Positions 6,720 through 14,561 of a stretch of DNA of 19,612 nt are shown here, one piece after another; the stretch's first letter is position 1, and the number at the start of each line of letters is the position of its first letter. Location: contig JAJYLM010000027.1 in NCBI GenBank assembly GCA_021787655.1, positions 1 through 19,612 of the forward strand, written 5' to 3'. A model generated the notes under the pieces. That model had not been told where the DNA came from, searched no databases, and saw only the letters and a program-made list of their open reading frames with translations. Position numbers and translations under genes: made by a program. This DNA comes from a bacterium (GTDB lineage Bacteria; JAMCPX01).

Positions 6720-8387
6720 CTATTCCGGACTCCTGACCGGCAGGCGTATGATGAACGTTGTGCCTTTGTCCGGCTCGCTCTCTACGGTGATGTCTCCTCC
6801 GAAACTCTTGACGATCTCATAGCAGATCGAAAGGCCAAGCCCCGTGCCGCCCCTATGGCGCTTGGTCGAGAAAAACGGTTCGAAGATCCTCGGCAGGTAT
6901 TCCCTGGGAATGCCGGTGCCAGTATCATGAATACTGGCAACGATAGCGCTGTTCACGGTTCGGGTGACCAGGGTGATGGTACCCCTGCCGCGGATCGAAT
7001 CCATTGCGTTGGTAATGATATTGAGGAACACCTGCTCTATCTGCGATGCATTTCCGTTCCACAGGGGGAGATCGGCATCATACTTCCTCGCGATCTGGAT
7101 GTTTTCGTGCTTCGCCTCTTTTTCGAGAAAGAACAGGGCCTCATCGAGCAGCTGATTTATGTTGACCGGTTCATTCCCTTCCCCGACACGCCGCGAAAAT
7201 CCCAGCAGCCTCGATGTTATACCCTTGCAGCGGTCGACCTGCTTCTTGATCTGCCCGATGCTTTTTTCGAATTCGCCGTAATCAGGGGCCGTTCCGGCAC
7301 CGCTCTGTTCCTGAATCATGTCCTGCATCCACCCGGCCTCATTGCTGATAATCGCTGCAGGGTTGTTAATCTCGTGTGCGATACCCGCCGCAAGCCTTCC
7401 GATGGCAGCCATCTTCTCAGCCTGGATCAACTGGTTGTTGAGCGTCGCACGCTGCATGTCCGACGCATACAACCTGTTCGTAAACCACGCCGAAACGAGT
7501 GAGGAAAGAATGAAGATGCACAGGATGCCGCCGACGAACAGAACCTCCCCGATCCTCATTGCTCCGGTCAGCGGCTCGATATTGTTCTTCATTGCCTGCA
7601 GAACGACGACAACCCAGTCACTGTCCGGGATCCATGACTGCGCACAGTAAAACGACGCACCTTTGGTGTCCCGCACCTCTGACAGCTTTGTTCCTGCAGA
7701 CGGCCGGCCGGGCACGAGGAAAGACCTCCCTGCTATCTCCCCATCCTGCGCCGGCGGGATCTGGTAAATTCCCTGTCCGTTCAGAATAAACGCTTCGACC
7801 GGGGCCTCCACTTCCGCGATACGCATCAGGGACCTGAGGGCGTCCGTATTGATGGTGCTCCGTATGATAAACGTCTTTCCGTCAAATGGTTTTTTGACCG
7901 CTATGATGAAGTGGGGGAATCGCCTGAACCCGAGGAACACGTCGCTCTTGTAGCTGCCCCGCACCATCGCCTCTTTGAACCATTTCTCGTTCCGGTAATC
8001 CATGCCGCTCAGGTTATACGGTCCGACGTAGCTGACCGCCCTTCCGCCCTGATCGACGATACTGATATCGACGTAATCCCTGCCTTCTTTTTGCAGCGAT
8101 TGAAAGAGCCGTTCGAGGTTACCCCTGTTCCTGAGGTACTCGTAGGTGTAAAGGTTGCCCAGGACGGACAGCTGCTCTGTCTTTTCCTTCAAAAAGAGTT
8201 CGATTGCATCGGTGCGATTCTCCGCGATATTGACGAGGACGCTCTCGATCTTGCTGCGAATCGCCCTGGTGTAGTACAGGGAACTCATGATGTAGATGAT
8301 GGTCAGGGGCAGGGTGCTGACGATGAAAACGGTCAGGAACAGCTTGTATTTGAGCAGCTTATAGTACCGTGGTTTGCTCGTCGTCAT
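6720..8387 (-). CDS. Cache-domain sensor histidine kinase
   Basis: 555 residues. The first membrane helix (about 14-36) and second (about 281-301) enclose a ~240-residue periplasmic sensor. Its two-lobed pattern (GNLYTYEYL, DYVDISIVDQGGRAVSYVGP, YRNEKWFKEA) matches dCache ligand-binding domains. The cytoplasmic part holds the HisKA dimerisation domain with phosphoacceptor His338 (LAAGIAHEINNPAAI). The HATPase domain has Asn460 (N box), DTGTGIP (488-494), FEPFFSTK and GGTGLGLS (513-520). It is complete and probably active. No HAMP domain is obvious; a short linker joins helix 2 to HisKA. The ATG at 8387 has GAGGG upstream, overlapping the stop codon of PEP-like paralog B nine bases away, so translation is probably coupled. 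Cache sensors bind amino acids, organic acids or anions; the ligand is not known. Its likely partner is the REC-only protein that follows. Confidence 0.93.
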   Translation of the reverse strand: MTTSKPRYYKLLKYKLFLTVFIVSTLPLTIIYIMSSLYYTRAIRSKIESVLVNIAENRTDAIELFLKEKTEQLSVLGNLYTYEYLRNRGNLERLFQSLQKEGRDYVDISIVDQGGRAVSYVGPYNLSGMDYRNEKWFKEAMVRGSYKSDVFLGFRRFPHFIIAVKKPFDGKTFIIRSTINTDALRSLMRIAEVEAPVEAFILNGQGIYQIPPAQDGEIAGRSFLVPGRPSAGTKLSEVRDTKGASFYCAQSWIPDSDWVVVVLQAMKNNIEPLTGAMRIGEVLFVGGILCIFILSSLVSAWFTNRLYASDMQRATLNNQLIQAEKMAAIGRLAAGIAHEINNPAAIISNEAGWMQDMIQEQSGAGTAPDYGEFEKSIGQIKKQVDRCKGITSRLLGFSRRVGEGNEPVNINQLLDEALFFLEKEAKHENIQIARKYDADLPLWNGNASQIEQVFLNIITNAMDSIRGRGTITLVTRTVNSAIVASIHDTGTGIPREYLPRIFEPFFSTKRHRGGTGLGLSICYEIVKSFGGDITVESEPDKGTTFIIRLPVRSPE

Positions 8388-8396
8388 ACGGTTCCC

Positions 8397-11042
8397 TCAC
8401 AGCACGCTGTACCGGTGTTCCTTGAACGCCTGATAGTATTTATCAATATCGCTGTCCGCGACCATGGATATGTCCAGCCTGTTGACAAAGCCCAGCAGCC
8501 TGCCGAGATATTCGAGCTTCGCCTGCATCTCTGCTGCGGAACGGTTGCGCAGGTGTGCGTTGACCGTATCCATGGTGCGCACACACAAGAACTGCGCATC
8601 GCGGAGGATCCTTTCGATGAGCACCGCCCGTCTGCTCCTCCTGTCGAGCGTATTCGCCCCGCCGCTGAACCTGAAGTTAATATAATTGGACTCGGGCTGG
8701 TCTCCTGCCAGCGCATCTATCGTGGCAAAATGATACCCGACCCGCGAGTTGAAATTCACGTACCGGTCGGAAATGAACACATAGCTTGGAGCACCGAGAC
8801 CGCGCACCTCTGCACCTTCGTCGACCATGTAATTCGTCATGGCCGAGATCAGGCCGGAAAGATTGATGTTCCTCTCCCCCGACCATTTTATCCCCTGGTG
8901 CGTCATTCCCTCCCAGAGCGCCCTCATGGGTGCGGACGTCACGGAGTCCAGGGGGACATCGCCTTCCGGGGCATTCTCTGCTATTCCTCCGCCGAGATCG
9001 AAAGCGATCAGTTCCATCGGTACCGGTGAGATGATCTTTCTGGCCCGGCAGCCCTTTGCCACGGTGCTGTCGCAGGCCTTGAACATCTCCTCGATCGCGA
9101 TCTGATGCACGAACCGTATTATGTCATGGATGGTTCTGCATTTCATGGCCTGTGCGTTGGAATTTGACGGGTCCGGAACGTTGAGGACTGCAATGTCTTT
9201 GAGCAGACCTTCGAGCAGCATCTGCACCGGGGTCTTCCTCCTCGTCTCGCTGCCGGCCTCTGTCAGGTCAACGGCAGTCCCCCGGTACACCTTTCTCTCT
9301 GTCGCATCGAGGGTGACAGCCGTACCGTCTTCCAGGACGACGGGCCCCGTACCGAACAAGGCGGGTATGCCAAGCTCCCGGGCAACGGTTGCGAGATGTC
9401 CTGTTACATCACCTTTTTCCGCCAGAATGCCGGCGGCCTTTTTCAACAGCACTGCGAGCCTCGGGTGCGCAGTCCTGGTGATGATCAGGGCGCCGGCGGG
9501 GAATGTCATACTTCCGAGCTCGCTGTTCACGTTATAGGCCTTTCCTGCAGCAACACCAGCCGACGCAGTAATGCCGCCGTCGAGCAGAACGTCATTCGCT
9601 GTTCCGGGGAGTGCCGCGGTGTGCACGGTTTTACGTTTTTTGCGGGACCGTTCGGTATAGTCAAGGATGTAGGGCTCTCCGTGCTCATCAACCGCCCACT
9701 CGATATCAAAGCCGTATTGTTCATCATCCCGTGATTCATACTCCTGTACCGGGAGCAGGTACCGGCATTGCAGGAGAAAGATATTGGACCGGGCATCGAT
9801 TGCCCATTCGATATCAAGGGGCGCCTGATACAGGCGGCTCAGTTTTTCCCCGATGCCTGCAAGTGCGGCGATCTGATCGTTTTCAAGGCTCGGCGTCTTT
9901 GCCCGTTCTTCAGGGACCCGCTCTTCCCGCGTTCCGAATCGATCGCAGACGAGCATGACAGGCTTGTCTCCCGTACGCCGGGACAGTATTCTGTGAAGCC
10001 CGCTGTCATACATGAACGTGTCCGGTACAAGCGAACCGTTGACGATGTACAGGCCGAGTCCATAAATCGATTGTATCATCACCTGCCGGCGCCCGTTCCA
10101 CCGGGTATACATGATCCCCGAAGTTTGTGCGTCGACCATCCGCTGGGCACCCGCGCACATGCGTATGCTGCCGATATCGTACCCGTGCAGTGAGGCATAG
10201 ACCATTGCTTCGGGGGTGAATTTCCCTGCAAGAACCTGGAGGTACGCATCTTCAATATCGTCCCCGGCAACGTTCAATACCGTCCTGTACTGTCCGGCAA
10301 AGCTTGTATAAACGTTCGATTCAAAGAGCGCAGAACTTCTGACAGAAACGCGAAGCTCAGGCGGACCACCTGCCTTCAACACCGCGACCGCATTCTGGAG
10401 TGCCTGATGCAGGGCATCCGGTATCCGCGCGCTGAGAATGAGCTGCCGTAGTTTACTGCTGGTCCTGTAGAGTGCTTCCATATCCGTGCAGTCAAGGTCG
10501 TGGAGCATCGCGTCGATCGTGCTGTTCAGACCGTTCTCCTTCATGACGGCATCATATGCACATCCGGTTATTGCAAAGCCGTCCGGGACAGAACCGCTGC
10601 ATTTGCCTTGCAGGTCACACAGAAACGATATCTTTTCACCGACTGCCTCCGCAACTGTGCTCTCACGCTCCGTAAAGGGGATGATCAGTTTATCGATCAC
10701 CTTTTTTTCGCGGTAGTTCAGATTCTCCCCGAGCCTGGTGCTGATGGCAGCAGCAGCCTTCTCGAAGACACTGAACAAATTGGCATATTTATTGTTGGAC
10801 AGTTCGTTCAGGCTCCTGACCATCTTGAAGGTTTCCGTCATCACGGAGGTCGTTTTTCCCGCGATGTCTGCATACCTCAACGGCTGGTCCTTCCGGAGTA
10901 GTTCCTGCAGCTTGGCAATAGCGGTCAATGCGGTATTGTTTGCGTCAAGGATAGACCTGAATTTCTGAATTTCAAACCGTACTGCGCTGTCGTTCCTTCG
11001 AATGCTGCTCACAAAACCCACCTTTCCTGGGGTACCCAACAT
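8397..11042 (-). CDS. PEP-synthase-like phosphotransferase, paralog B (divergent)
   Basis: Up to 881 residues. The same four regions as its paralogs: helical N-terminus (about 20-125), ATP-grasp, phosphohistidine domain with His549 (GHLATVARELGIP), and the special C-terminal domain with CRTIHDIIRFVHQ (635-647) and NFNSRVGYHFATIDA (763-777). The ATP-grasp signatures have drifted: VGEK with Lys137 in place of VGGK, RSSALFES in place of the usual ED, TRWN in place of TRDP, QCR in place of QAR, and GDVTGH in place of GGxxxH. A DIEWAID block at 410-416 is echoed by DIEWAVD at 446-452, which the others lack. Activity may be altered. The ATG at 11042 has no clear ribosome site; GTG at 11012 sits behind AAAGGTGG and may be the true start (871 residues). 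First gene of unit B, ahead of kinase and receiver. Confidence 0.85.
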   Translation of the reverse strand: MLGTPGKVGFVSSIRRNDSAVRFEIQKFRSILDANNTALTAIAKLQELLRKDQPLRYADIAGKTTSVMTETFKMVRSLNELSNNKYANLFSVFEKAAAAISTRLGENLNYREKKVIDKLIIPFTERESTVAEAVGEKISFLCDLQGKCSGSVPDGFAITGCAYDAVMKENGLNSTIDAMLHDLDCTDMEALYRTSSKLRQLILSARIPDALHQALQNAVAVLKAGGPPELRVSVRSSALFESNVYTSFAGQYRTVLNVAGDDIEDAYLQVLAGKFTPEAMVYASLHGYDIGSIRMCAGAQRMVDAQTSGIMYTRWNGRRQVMIQSIYGLGLYIVNGSLVPDTFMYDSGLHRILSRRTGDKPVMLVCDRFGTREERVPEERAKTPSLENDQIAALAGIGEKLSRLYQAPLDIEWAIDARSNIFLLQCRYLLPVQEYESRDDEQYGFDIEWAVDEHGEPYILDYTERSRKKRKTVHTAALPGTANDVLLDGGITASAGVAAGKAYNVNSELGSMTFPAGALIITRTAHPRLAVLLKKAAGILAEKGDVTGHLATVARELGIPALFGTGPVVLEDGTAVTLDATERKVYRGTAVDLTEAGSETRRKTPVQMLLEGLLKDIAVLNVPDPSNSNAQAMKCRTIHDIIRFVHQIAIEEMFKACDSTVAKGCRARKIISPVPMELIAFDLGGGIAENAPEGDVPLDSVTSAPMRALWEGMTHQGIKWSGERNINLSGLISAMTNYMVDEGAEVRGLGAPSYVFISDRYVNFNSRVGYHFATIDALAGDQPESNYINFRFSGGANTLDRRSRRAVLIERILRDAQFLCVRTMDTVNAHLRNRSAAEMQAKLEYLGRLLGFVNRLDISMVADSDIDKYYQAFKEHRYSVL

Positions 11043-11117
11043 ACACCCGCGCGCGTCCTTGCTTCATTTCGCTGCTGCCCGCAGGTTTTGTCGCGATCAG
11101 CGGCACGCCTCAACGGT

Positions 11118-11134
11118 GCGGCATGATCTGCCGC
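11118..11134 (-). other. Hairpin in the leader of paralog B
   Basis: GCGGCA (11118-11123) and TGCCGC (11129-11134) form a perfect 6-bp stem with a 5-base loop, beginning just downstream of the predicted transcription start of unit B. It has no T run, so it is not a terminator. It could stabilise the 5' end of the transcript, or be chance in GC-rich sequence. Confidence 0.3.
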
Positions 11135-11147
11135 CGGACGTGCACTC

Positions 11148-11176
11148 AGAATAGGGTGCGCGTGCAGGCCTGTCAA
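11148..11176 (-). promoter_or_regulatory. Sigma70-type promoter of unit B
   Basis: On the minus strand an exact TTGACA (11176-11171) is followed after 17 bases by TATTCT (11153-11148). The predicted start is near 11141, giving a leader of about 100 bases before ATG 11042. It sits between the SulP gene (ending 11241) and paralog B. No terminator is visible after SulP, so transcripts of unit C may also run into unit B. Confidence 0.75.
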
Positions 11177-11184
11177 GCTGTTCT

Positions 11185-11198
11185 GCATACAATATACT
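11185..11198 (-). promoter_or_regulatory. Operator of unit B
   Basis: The minus strand reads AGTATATTGTATGC, matching 13 of 14 bases of the unit C site; the single change is A to G in GTATAC. Eight bases separate it from the TTGACA -35 box, exactly as in unit C. This places its centre upstream of the -35 box, near -50. Confidence 0.65.
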
Positions 11199-11240
11199 CT
11201 ATAGTTATCCACGGCTGACGGCATAGTTCTCTCCCGGTCC

Positions 11241-13436
11241 TTACCCCGGACCTTCGGTAATGACGGACCTGTGCTTGATATCGGGTGTCACTTCCAGGCC
11301 CTTGAAACATACCTTGATCAGGGGGCACTCCCGCTCTCCGGTGTTCGTATGGGTTGACTCGTAGAGCCTGTCGATCGCAAAGGCCACGTTCCGGAACAAG
11401 TGGTCTTCTCCGATCTTTTCGTACAAATGCGTGCGTCTGAGAACGTCGAGGATGGCATCGTTGAACCCGCTGAAAGAAATATCGTACCCGGCCTCGCGCA
11501 GCCTCGAGACCATCAGGGAAAGCGTTTCTTCTCCGGACGCATCGAGCTCATTGATGGCATTCGCAACGATCACGATATGCCTGAGCTCGGGCATGGACGA
11601 AACGACGTTGAGTATTTTTTCTTCAAGATAATTGACGTTTGAAAAAAACAGGGATCGGTTGAACCGGATCACCGCTATATGCCTGCACTGTGCGAGATTG
11701 AACCGCCGGGAGTTCCTGTACGTTCCGTCCGTATATTTCGACAACATGGCGATGTCCGGATTCATGGTCCTGAGCAGGAACAATATCAGGGAAAGGGCGA
11801 CGCCTGTCATGATGCCGATATCGAGGCTCGGAGCAAAGACGAGCGTGCACACGAAGGTCACGACAGCGATGATCCCGTCATATTTCTGCGCCTGCCATGC
11901 ATGGACAAAGCTTTTGACGTTGACGAGATTGACGACAGCCATCATGATGATGGCAGCCAGCACTGATTGGGGAAGGTAGTAGAGCAGCGGTGTAAAAAAT
12001 AACAGGGATATCAGGACAACAATGCTGGTGAAGACGCTCGACATGCCGGTCGCAGCGCCGGCCTGGAGGTTGACAGCCGAACGAGAGAATGAACCGGACA
12101 CGGCATATCCCTGACTGAATGAGCCGGCGATATTGGCAACACCCTGGCCGATGAGCTCCTGATTGGGATCAAGCCGCTGCCCTGTTTTTGCCGCCATTGC
12201 CTTGGCAATAGAGATCGCTTCCATGAATCCGAGCAGGGATATAATGGCCGCAATGGGAAGCAGGCCGAACGCCACACCGGCGTCTATGTGCGGCAGTTTG
12301 AAAGCAGGCAGGCCTGCCGGAATACTCCCGACGACTGCCCCGCCTCCGGCAAGGGTGATCGTTTGTCCGCCTATTCTCTGGTTGCCTGTTTTTATGCGCC
12401 ACCGGGTGCCGTCCACCCGGGTACCGGCCGGGACGCTCCCGGCGACAAAGAACAGCATGCTGCCGTCTGCCTGGCGCACACCGGCAAACCGGACGGCACG
12501 GAGTTCCTCACGGATGCGCCTGATCTGTTTTTTTTGTTCTTCGATCCTGAGGTTGAGCAGGGCAATCTGGTACTTCTGCTCCATGACCTCGGACGAACGC
12601 CGGCCGAACTGCTTCTCCTTTGCTGCAACCCCGCTGCCCAGCAGCGTCCGTTCGTTCATCGATCGATCGGCGCTGTCCATTGCCGCAGTATACCCTGCGA
12701 GGAGCCGTTGTACCTCGGGAGAGGCTATCTGCGCAGTACCTGCAGTATAGGTTCGCTCAAATCCTGTTGTCCAGGATATGAGGGTGGTTACGACGACCGC
12801 AACGAGAACATTGGGTATGCGGGGATTGATCCTCCTGAGGAGTATCATGATGGCAAACGCAAGCGCCGCAAGCCCCAGGGTCGGCAGGTGGGTTCCCGTC
12901 AGCGACATCCTGATCGTATCGTAGACGGTTTCGTAGTGATGCGCCCTGTTCTCCACGTCAACCCCGAAGATGCTCGGAAGCTGCGACGTTGCAATAATAA
13001 GCGCTGCTGCATTGGTAAAACCATTGACAACCGGATGGGAAAGAAAATTGACGACCAGGCCGAGCTTGAACAGGCCCAGCAGCAGCTGGATGATGCCGAC
13101 AAGGAACGCGATGAGAATGGCGTACGCGATAAACCCCTGGCTTCCGGCGGTTGCCAGCGGTTCAAGCGCTGCCGCTGTCATCAGGGAAACAACGGCGACC
13201 GGGCCCGTTGCAAGCTGGTAGCTCGATCCGAACACCGCGGCAATCATCGGCGGCAGAAAGGCCGCATACAGGCCGTAGTAAACAGGCAGCCCGGCAAGCT
13301 TCGCATACGCCATGGACTGCGGTATCAGGACCAGGGCAACCGTGATGCCCGCGATCAGATCCGAACGGACCTGGGCACTGCCGTAGTGCTCAAACCATGC
13401 ACTGCAGGGAAATATTTTTTTGATAGTCGTAACCAT
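11241..13436 (-). CDS. SulP-family anion permease with STAS domain and coiled-coil insertion
   Basis: 731 residues. The SulP membrane core begins at about 25 with SDLIAGITVALVLIPQSMAY and continues through GLYAAFLPP, FLSHPVVNGF (131-140), VVGSIPAGLPAF (368-379) and NQELIGQGVANI (425-436). The cytoplasmic STAS domain spans about 575-695, with LDASGEETL (631-639) at the usual regulatory Ser site. SulP proteins carry sulfate, bicarbonate, dicarboxylates or other anions; the substrate is not readable here. Between residues about 229 and 365 lies a ~135-residue insertion. It includes a charged helix rich in Glu, Lys and Arg (272-316), probably a coiled coil, and a small beta-rich part; the family normally has only a short loop there. 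A C-terminal tail of about 30 residues follows STAS. The start at 13436 has a weak ribosome site, 18 bases after the CBS gene. Last gene of unit C. Confidence 0.93.
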   Translation of the reverse strand: MVTTIKKIFPCSAWFEHYGSAQVRSDLIAGITVALVLIPQSMAYAKLAGLPVYYGLYAAFLPPMIAAVFGSSYQLATGPVAVVSLMTAAALEPLATAGSQGFIAYAILIAFLVGIIQLLLGLFKLGLVVNFLSHPVVNGFTNAAALIIATSQLPSIFGVDVENRAHHYETVYDTIRMSLTGTHLPTLGLAALAFAIMILLRRINPRIPNVLVAVVVTTLISWTTGFERTYTAGTAQIASPEVQRLLAGYTAAMDSADRSMNERTLLGSGVAAKEKQFGRRSSEVMEQKYQIALLNLRIEEQKKQIRRIREELRAVRFAGVRQADGSMLFFVAGSVPAGTRVDGTRWRIKTGNQRIGGQTITLAGGGAVVGSIPAGLPAFKLPHIDAGVAFGLLPIAAIISLLGFMEAISIAKAMAAKTGQRLDPNQELIGQGVANIAGSFSQGYAVSGSFSRSAVNLQAGAATGMSSVFTSIVVLISLLFFTPLLYYLPQSVLAAIIMMAVVNLVNVKSFVHAWQAQKYDGIIAVVTFVCTLVFAPSLDIGIMTGVALSLILFLLRTMNPDIAMLSKYTDGTYRNSRRFNLAQCRHIAVIRFNRSLFFSNVNYLEEKILNVVSSMPELRHIVIVANAINELDASGEETLSLMVSRLREAGYDISFSGFNDAILDVLRRTHLYEKIGEDHLFRNVAFAIDRLYESTHTNTGERECPLIKVCFKGLEVTPDIKHRSVITEGPG

Positions 13437-13454
13437 GGCTGCTGAGGTAACCGT

Positions 13455-13982
13455 TCACTCCAGCATGAAGAGTGCGACCTCGTGGAACACATCTTCGCTC
13501 CTGATCGCACCGACCACCCTGCCGTCCCTGATCACGGGGATAACGCTCACGTTCGAATCGACCATCTCATAGACGACCCGTATGATATGGTCATCGTACT
13601 GAACGGTTGATTTGATGATCCGCATGATATCGCTCACCGGCCGCTGGGCACGCTCCAGGATGCCGTGCTTCAATTTGCCGATACCGGCATCTGCCGCTTG
13701 CCTGTCGGTCTTGGCATCGAAGAATTGTTTCCGCTGTTCGAGAACGAGGTTGGAGAGGAACCCGGGTTCCAGCCCCCGCAAGATGTCCCTCCTCCTGACG
13801 GTCCCGAGCAGCTGGTACTTCTCGTCAAAAACGAGCAGGACCCTGCACGGGCACGTGCTGCCGTTTATTTCAAATTCTGCATGCTCCATTTCAGCCATTG
13901 CCTGCCGCAGGGTGAACCAGTACGGTATGTGCGGATACTTGTCGAGAGAGATCATAAGATCTCCCGCTTTTTTCATGTCCAT
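13455..13982 (-). CDS. Twin CBS-domain protein
   Basis: 175 residues with two CBS modules: about 5-70 (HIPYWFTLRQAMAEME, then VFDEKYQLLGTVRRRDILRG) and about 113-172 (VSDIMRIIKSTVQYDDHIIR, then VIPVIRDGRVVGAIRSEDVF). A charged helical linker joins them, and there is no catalytic or DNA-binding domain. Paired CBS modules form Bateman folds that bind adenine nucleotides and often regulate a neighbouring transporter or enzyme. Lying between the REC-Fis gene and the SulP permease, it may gate the permease or report cell energy state to the PEP-like protein; this is an inference. The ATG at 13982 has AGGAGG eight bases upstream. The gap to SulP is 18 bases and to the response regulator also 18 bases, so it is firmly within unit C. 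The first module contains a CPC pair (44-46) of unknown meaning. Confidence 0.9.
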   Translation of the reverse strand: MDMKKAGDLMISLDKYPHIPYWFTLRQAMAEMEHAEFEINGSTCPCRVLLVFDEKYQLLGTVRRRDILRGLEPGFLSNLVLEQRKQFFDAKTDRQAADAGIGKLKHGILERAQRPVSDIMRIIKSTVQYDDHIIRVVYEMVDSNVSVIPVIRDGRVVGAIRSEDVFHEVALFMLE

Positions 13983-14000
13983 CGTGTTCTCCTCCTTGCG

Positions 14001-14561
14001 TTACGGATTCCGTTGTCCGAGAACCCGCGCTATTGCTTCCTCAGGCAGGCCGGAACGGCCTGCCATCATAGTGATGTTCCCCTTGCACCGTTCTGAAAGT
14101 CTGTGCAGGTAGGTCTTCTCGAACGCCCGGACTGCTTGTTCATACGGTTCCAGGTCGAATATCGGGGACAGTTCGTTCACCATACGCTTCATGGCCTGCC
14201 ACTGCACTGCCCTGTCCACTGCGAAGATGAGATGTTCTTTTTTGAACGGCTTGGTCACATAATCGAACACGCCGAGGGAGAGCGCCTCCATCGCCGTTTC
14301 AAGGGAGCCAAACGCTGTAATGATGATGACCTCCTCGCTGCGCTTCTGTTGCTTGACCAGGCGGAGTATGTCCATCCCGTCCATGCCCGGCATCTTCAGG
14401 TCCGCGATGATTACATCAAAGCTGTGCTGTCCGAGTATCTCCGGGACTTCGAGTGCGTTATTCGTCGTCAGTATCGTGTAGGACGTCTTCTCCTGAATGA
14501 TCCGCTCCAGCAGCATGAGCATGTGCGGCTCATCGTCGAGAGCGAGGATGTTGTACTTCAT
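14001..14561 (-). CDS. Response regulator, REC plus Fis-type helix-turn-helix
   Basis: 186 residues. The receiver domain (1-120) has Asp9-Asp10, phosphoacceptor Asp54 (VIIADLKMPGMDG), Thr82 and Lys104, all intact. After a linker, residues about 145-183 (FEKTYLHRLSERCKGNITMM, then SGLPEEAIARVL) resemble the Fis-type helix-turn-helix that ends NtrC-family regulators. No AAA+ sigma54-activating domain lies between them. The protein thus has the RegA/PrrA/ActR layout, which suggests a sigma70-dependent transcription factor. The start codon overlaps the stop of the kinase gene by four bases (ATGA) and has AGGAG eight bases upstream, so translational coupling with the kinase is expected and they are very likely partners. 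The second helix is less canonical than in RegA, so DNA binding is likely rather than certain. Targets could include the unit promoters here. Confidence 0.88.
   Translation of the reverse strand: MKYNILALDDEPHMLMLLERIIQEKTSYTILTTNNALEVPEILGQHSFDVIIADLKMPGMDGMDILRLVKQQKRSEEVIIITAFGSLETAMEALSLGVFDYVTKPFKKEHLIFAVDRAVQWQAMKRMVNELSPIFDLEPYEQAVRAFEKTYLHRLSERCKGNITMMAGRSGLPEEAIARVLGQRNP

Noticed and set aside
7911..9029. Plus-strand open frame of 372 codons opposite the kinase and paralog B
   Set aside because: It spans the junction of two well-supported minus-strand genes and has no recognisable motif or ribosome site.
11205..11213. TTATCCACG, a near match to a DnaA box, beside the unit B operator
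   Set aside because: A single imperfect box without further boxes, an AT-rich unwinding region or dnaA/dnaN genes does not support an origin.
11236..11252. GGTCC/GGACC hairpin at the end of SulP as a terminator
   Set aside because: A 5-bp stem over the stop codon with no T run; read-through toward unit B cannot be excluded.
12288..13445. Plus-strand open frame of 385 codons opposite SulP
   Set aside because: The composition is typical of the antisense of a membrane protein gene; the minus strand is a convincing SulP permease.
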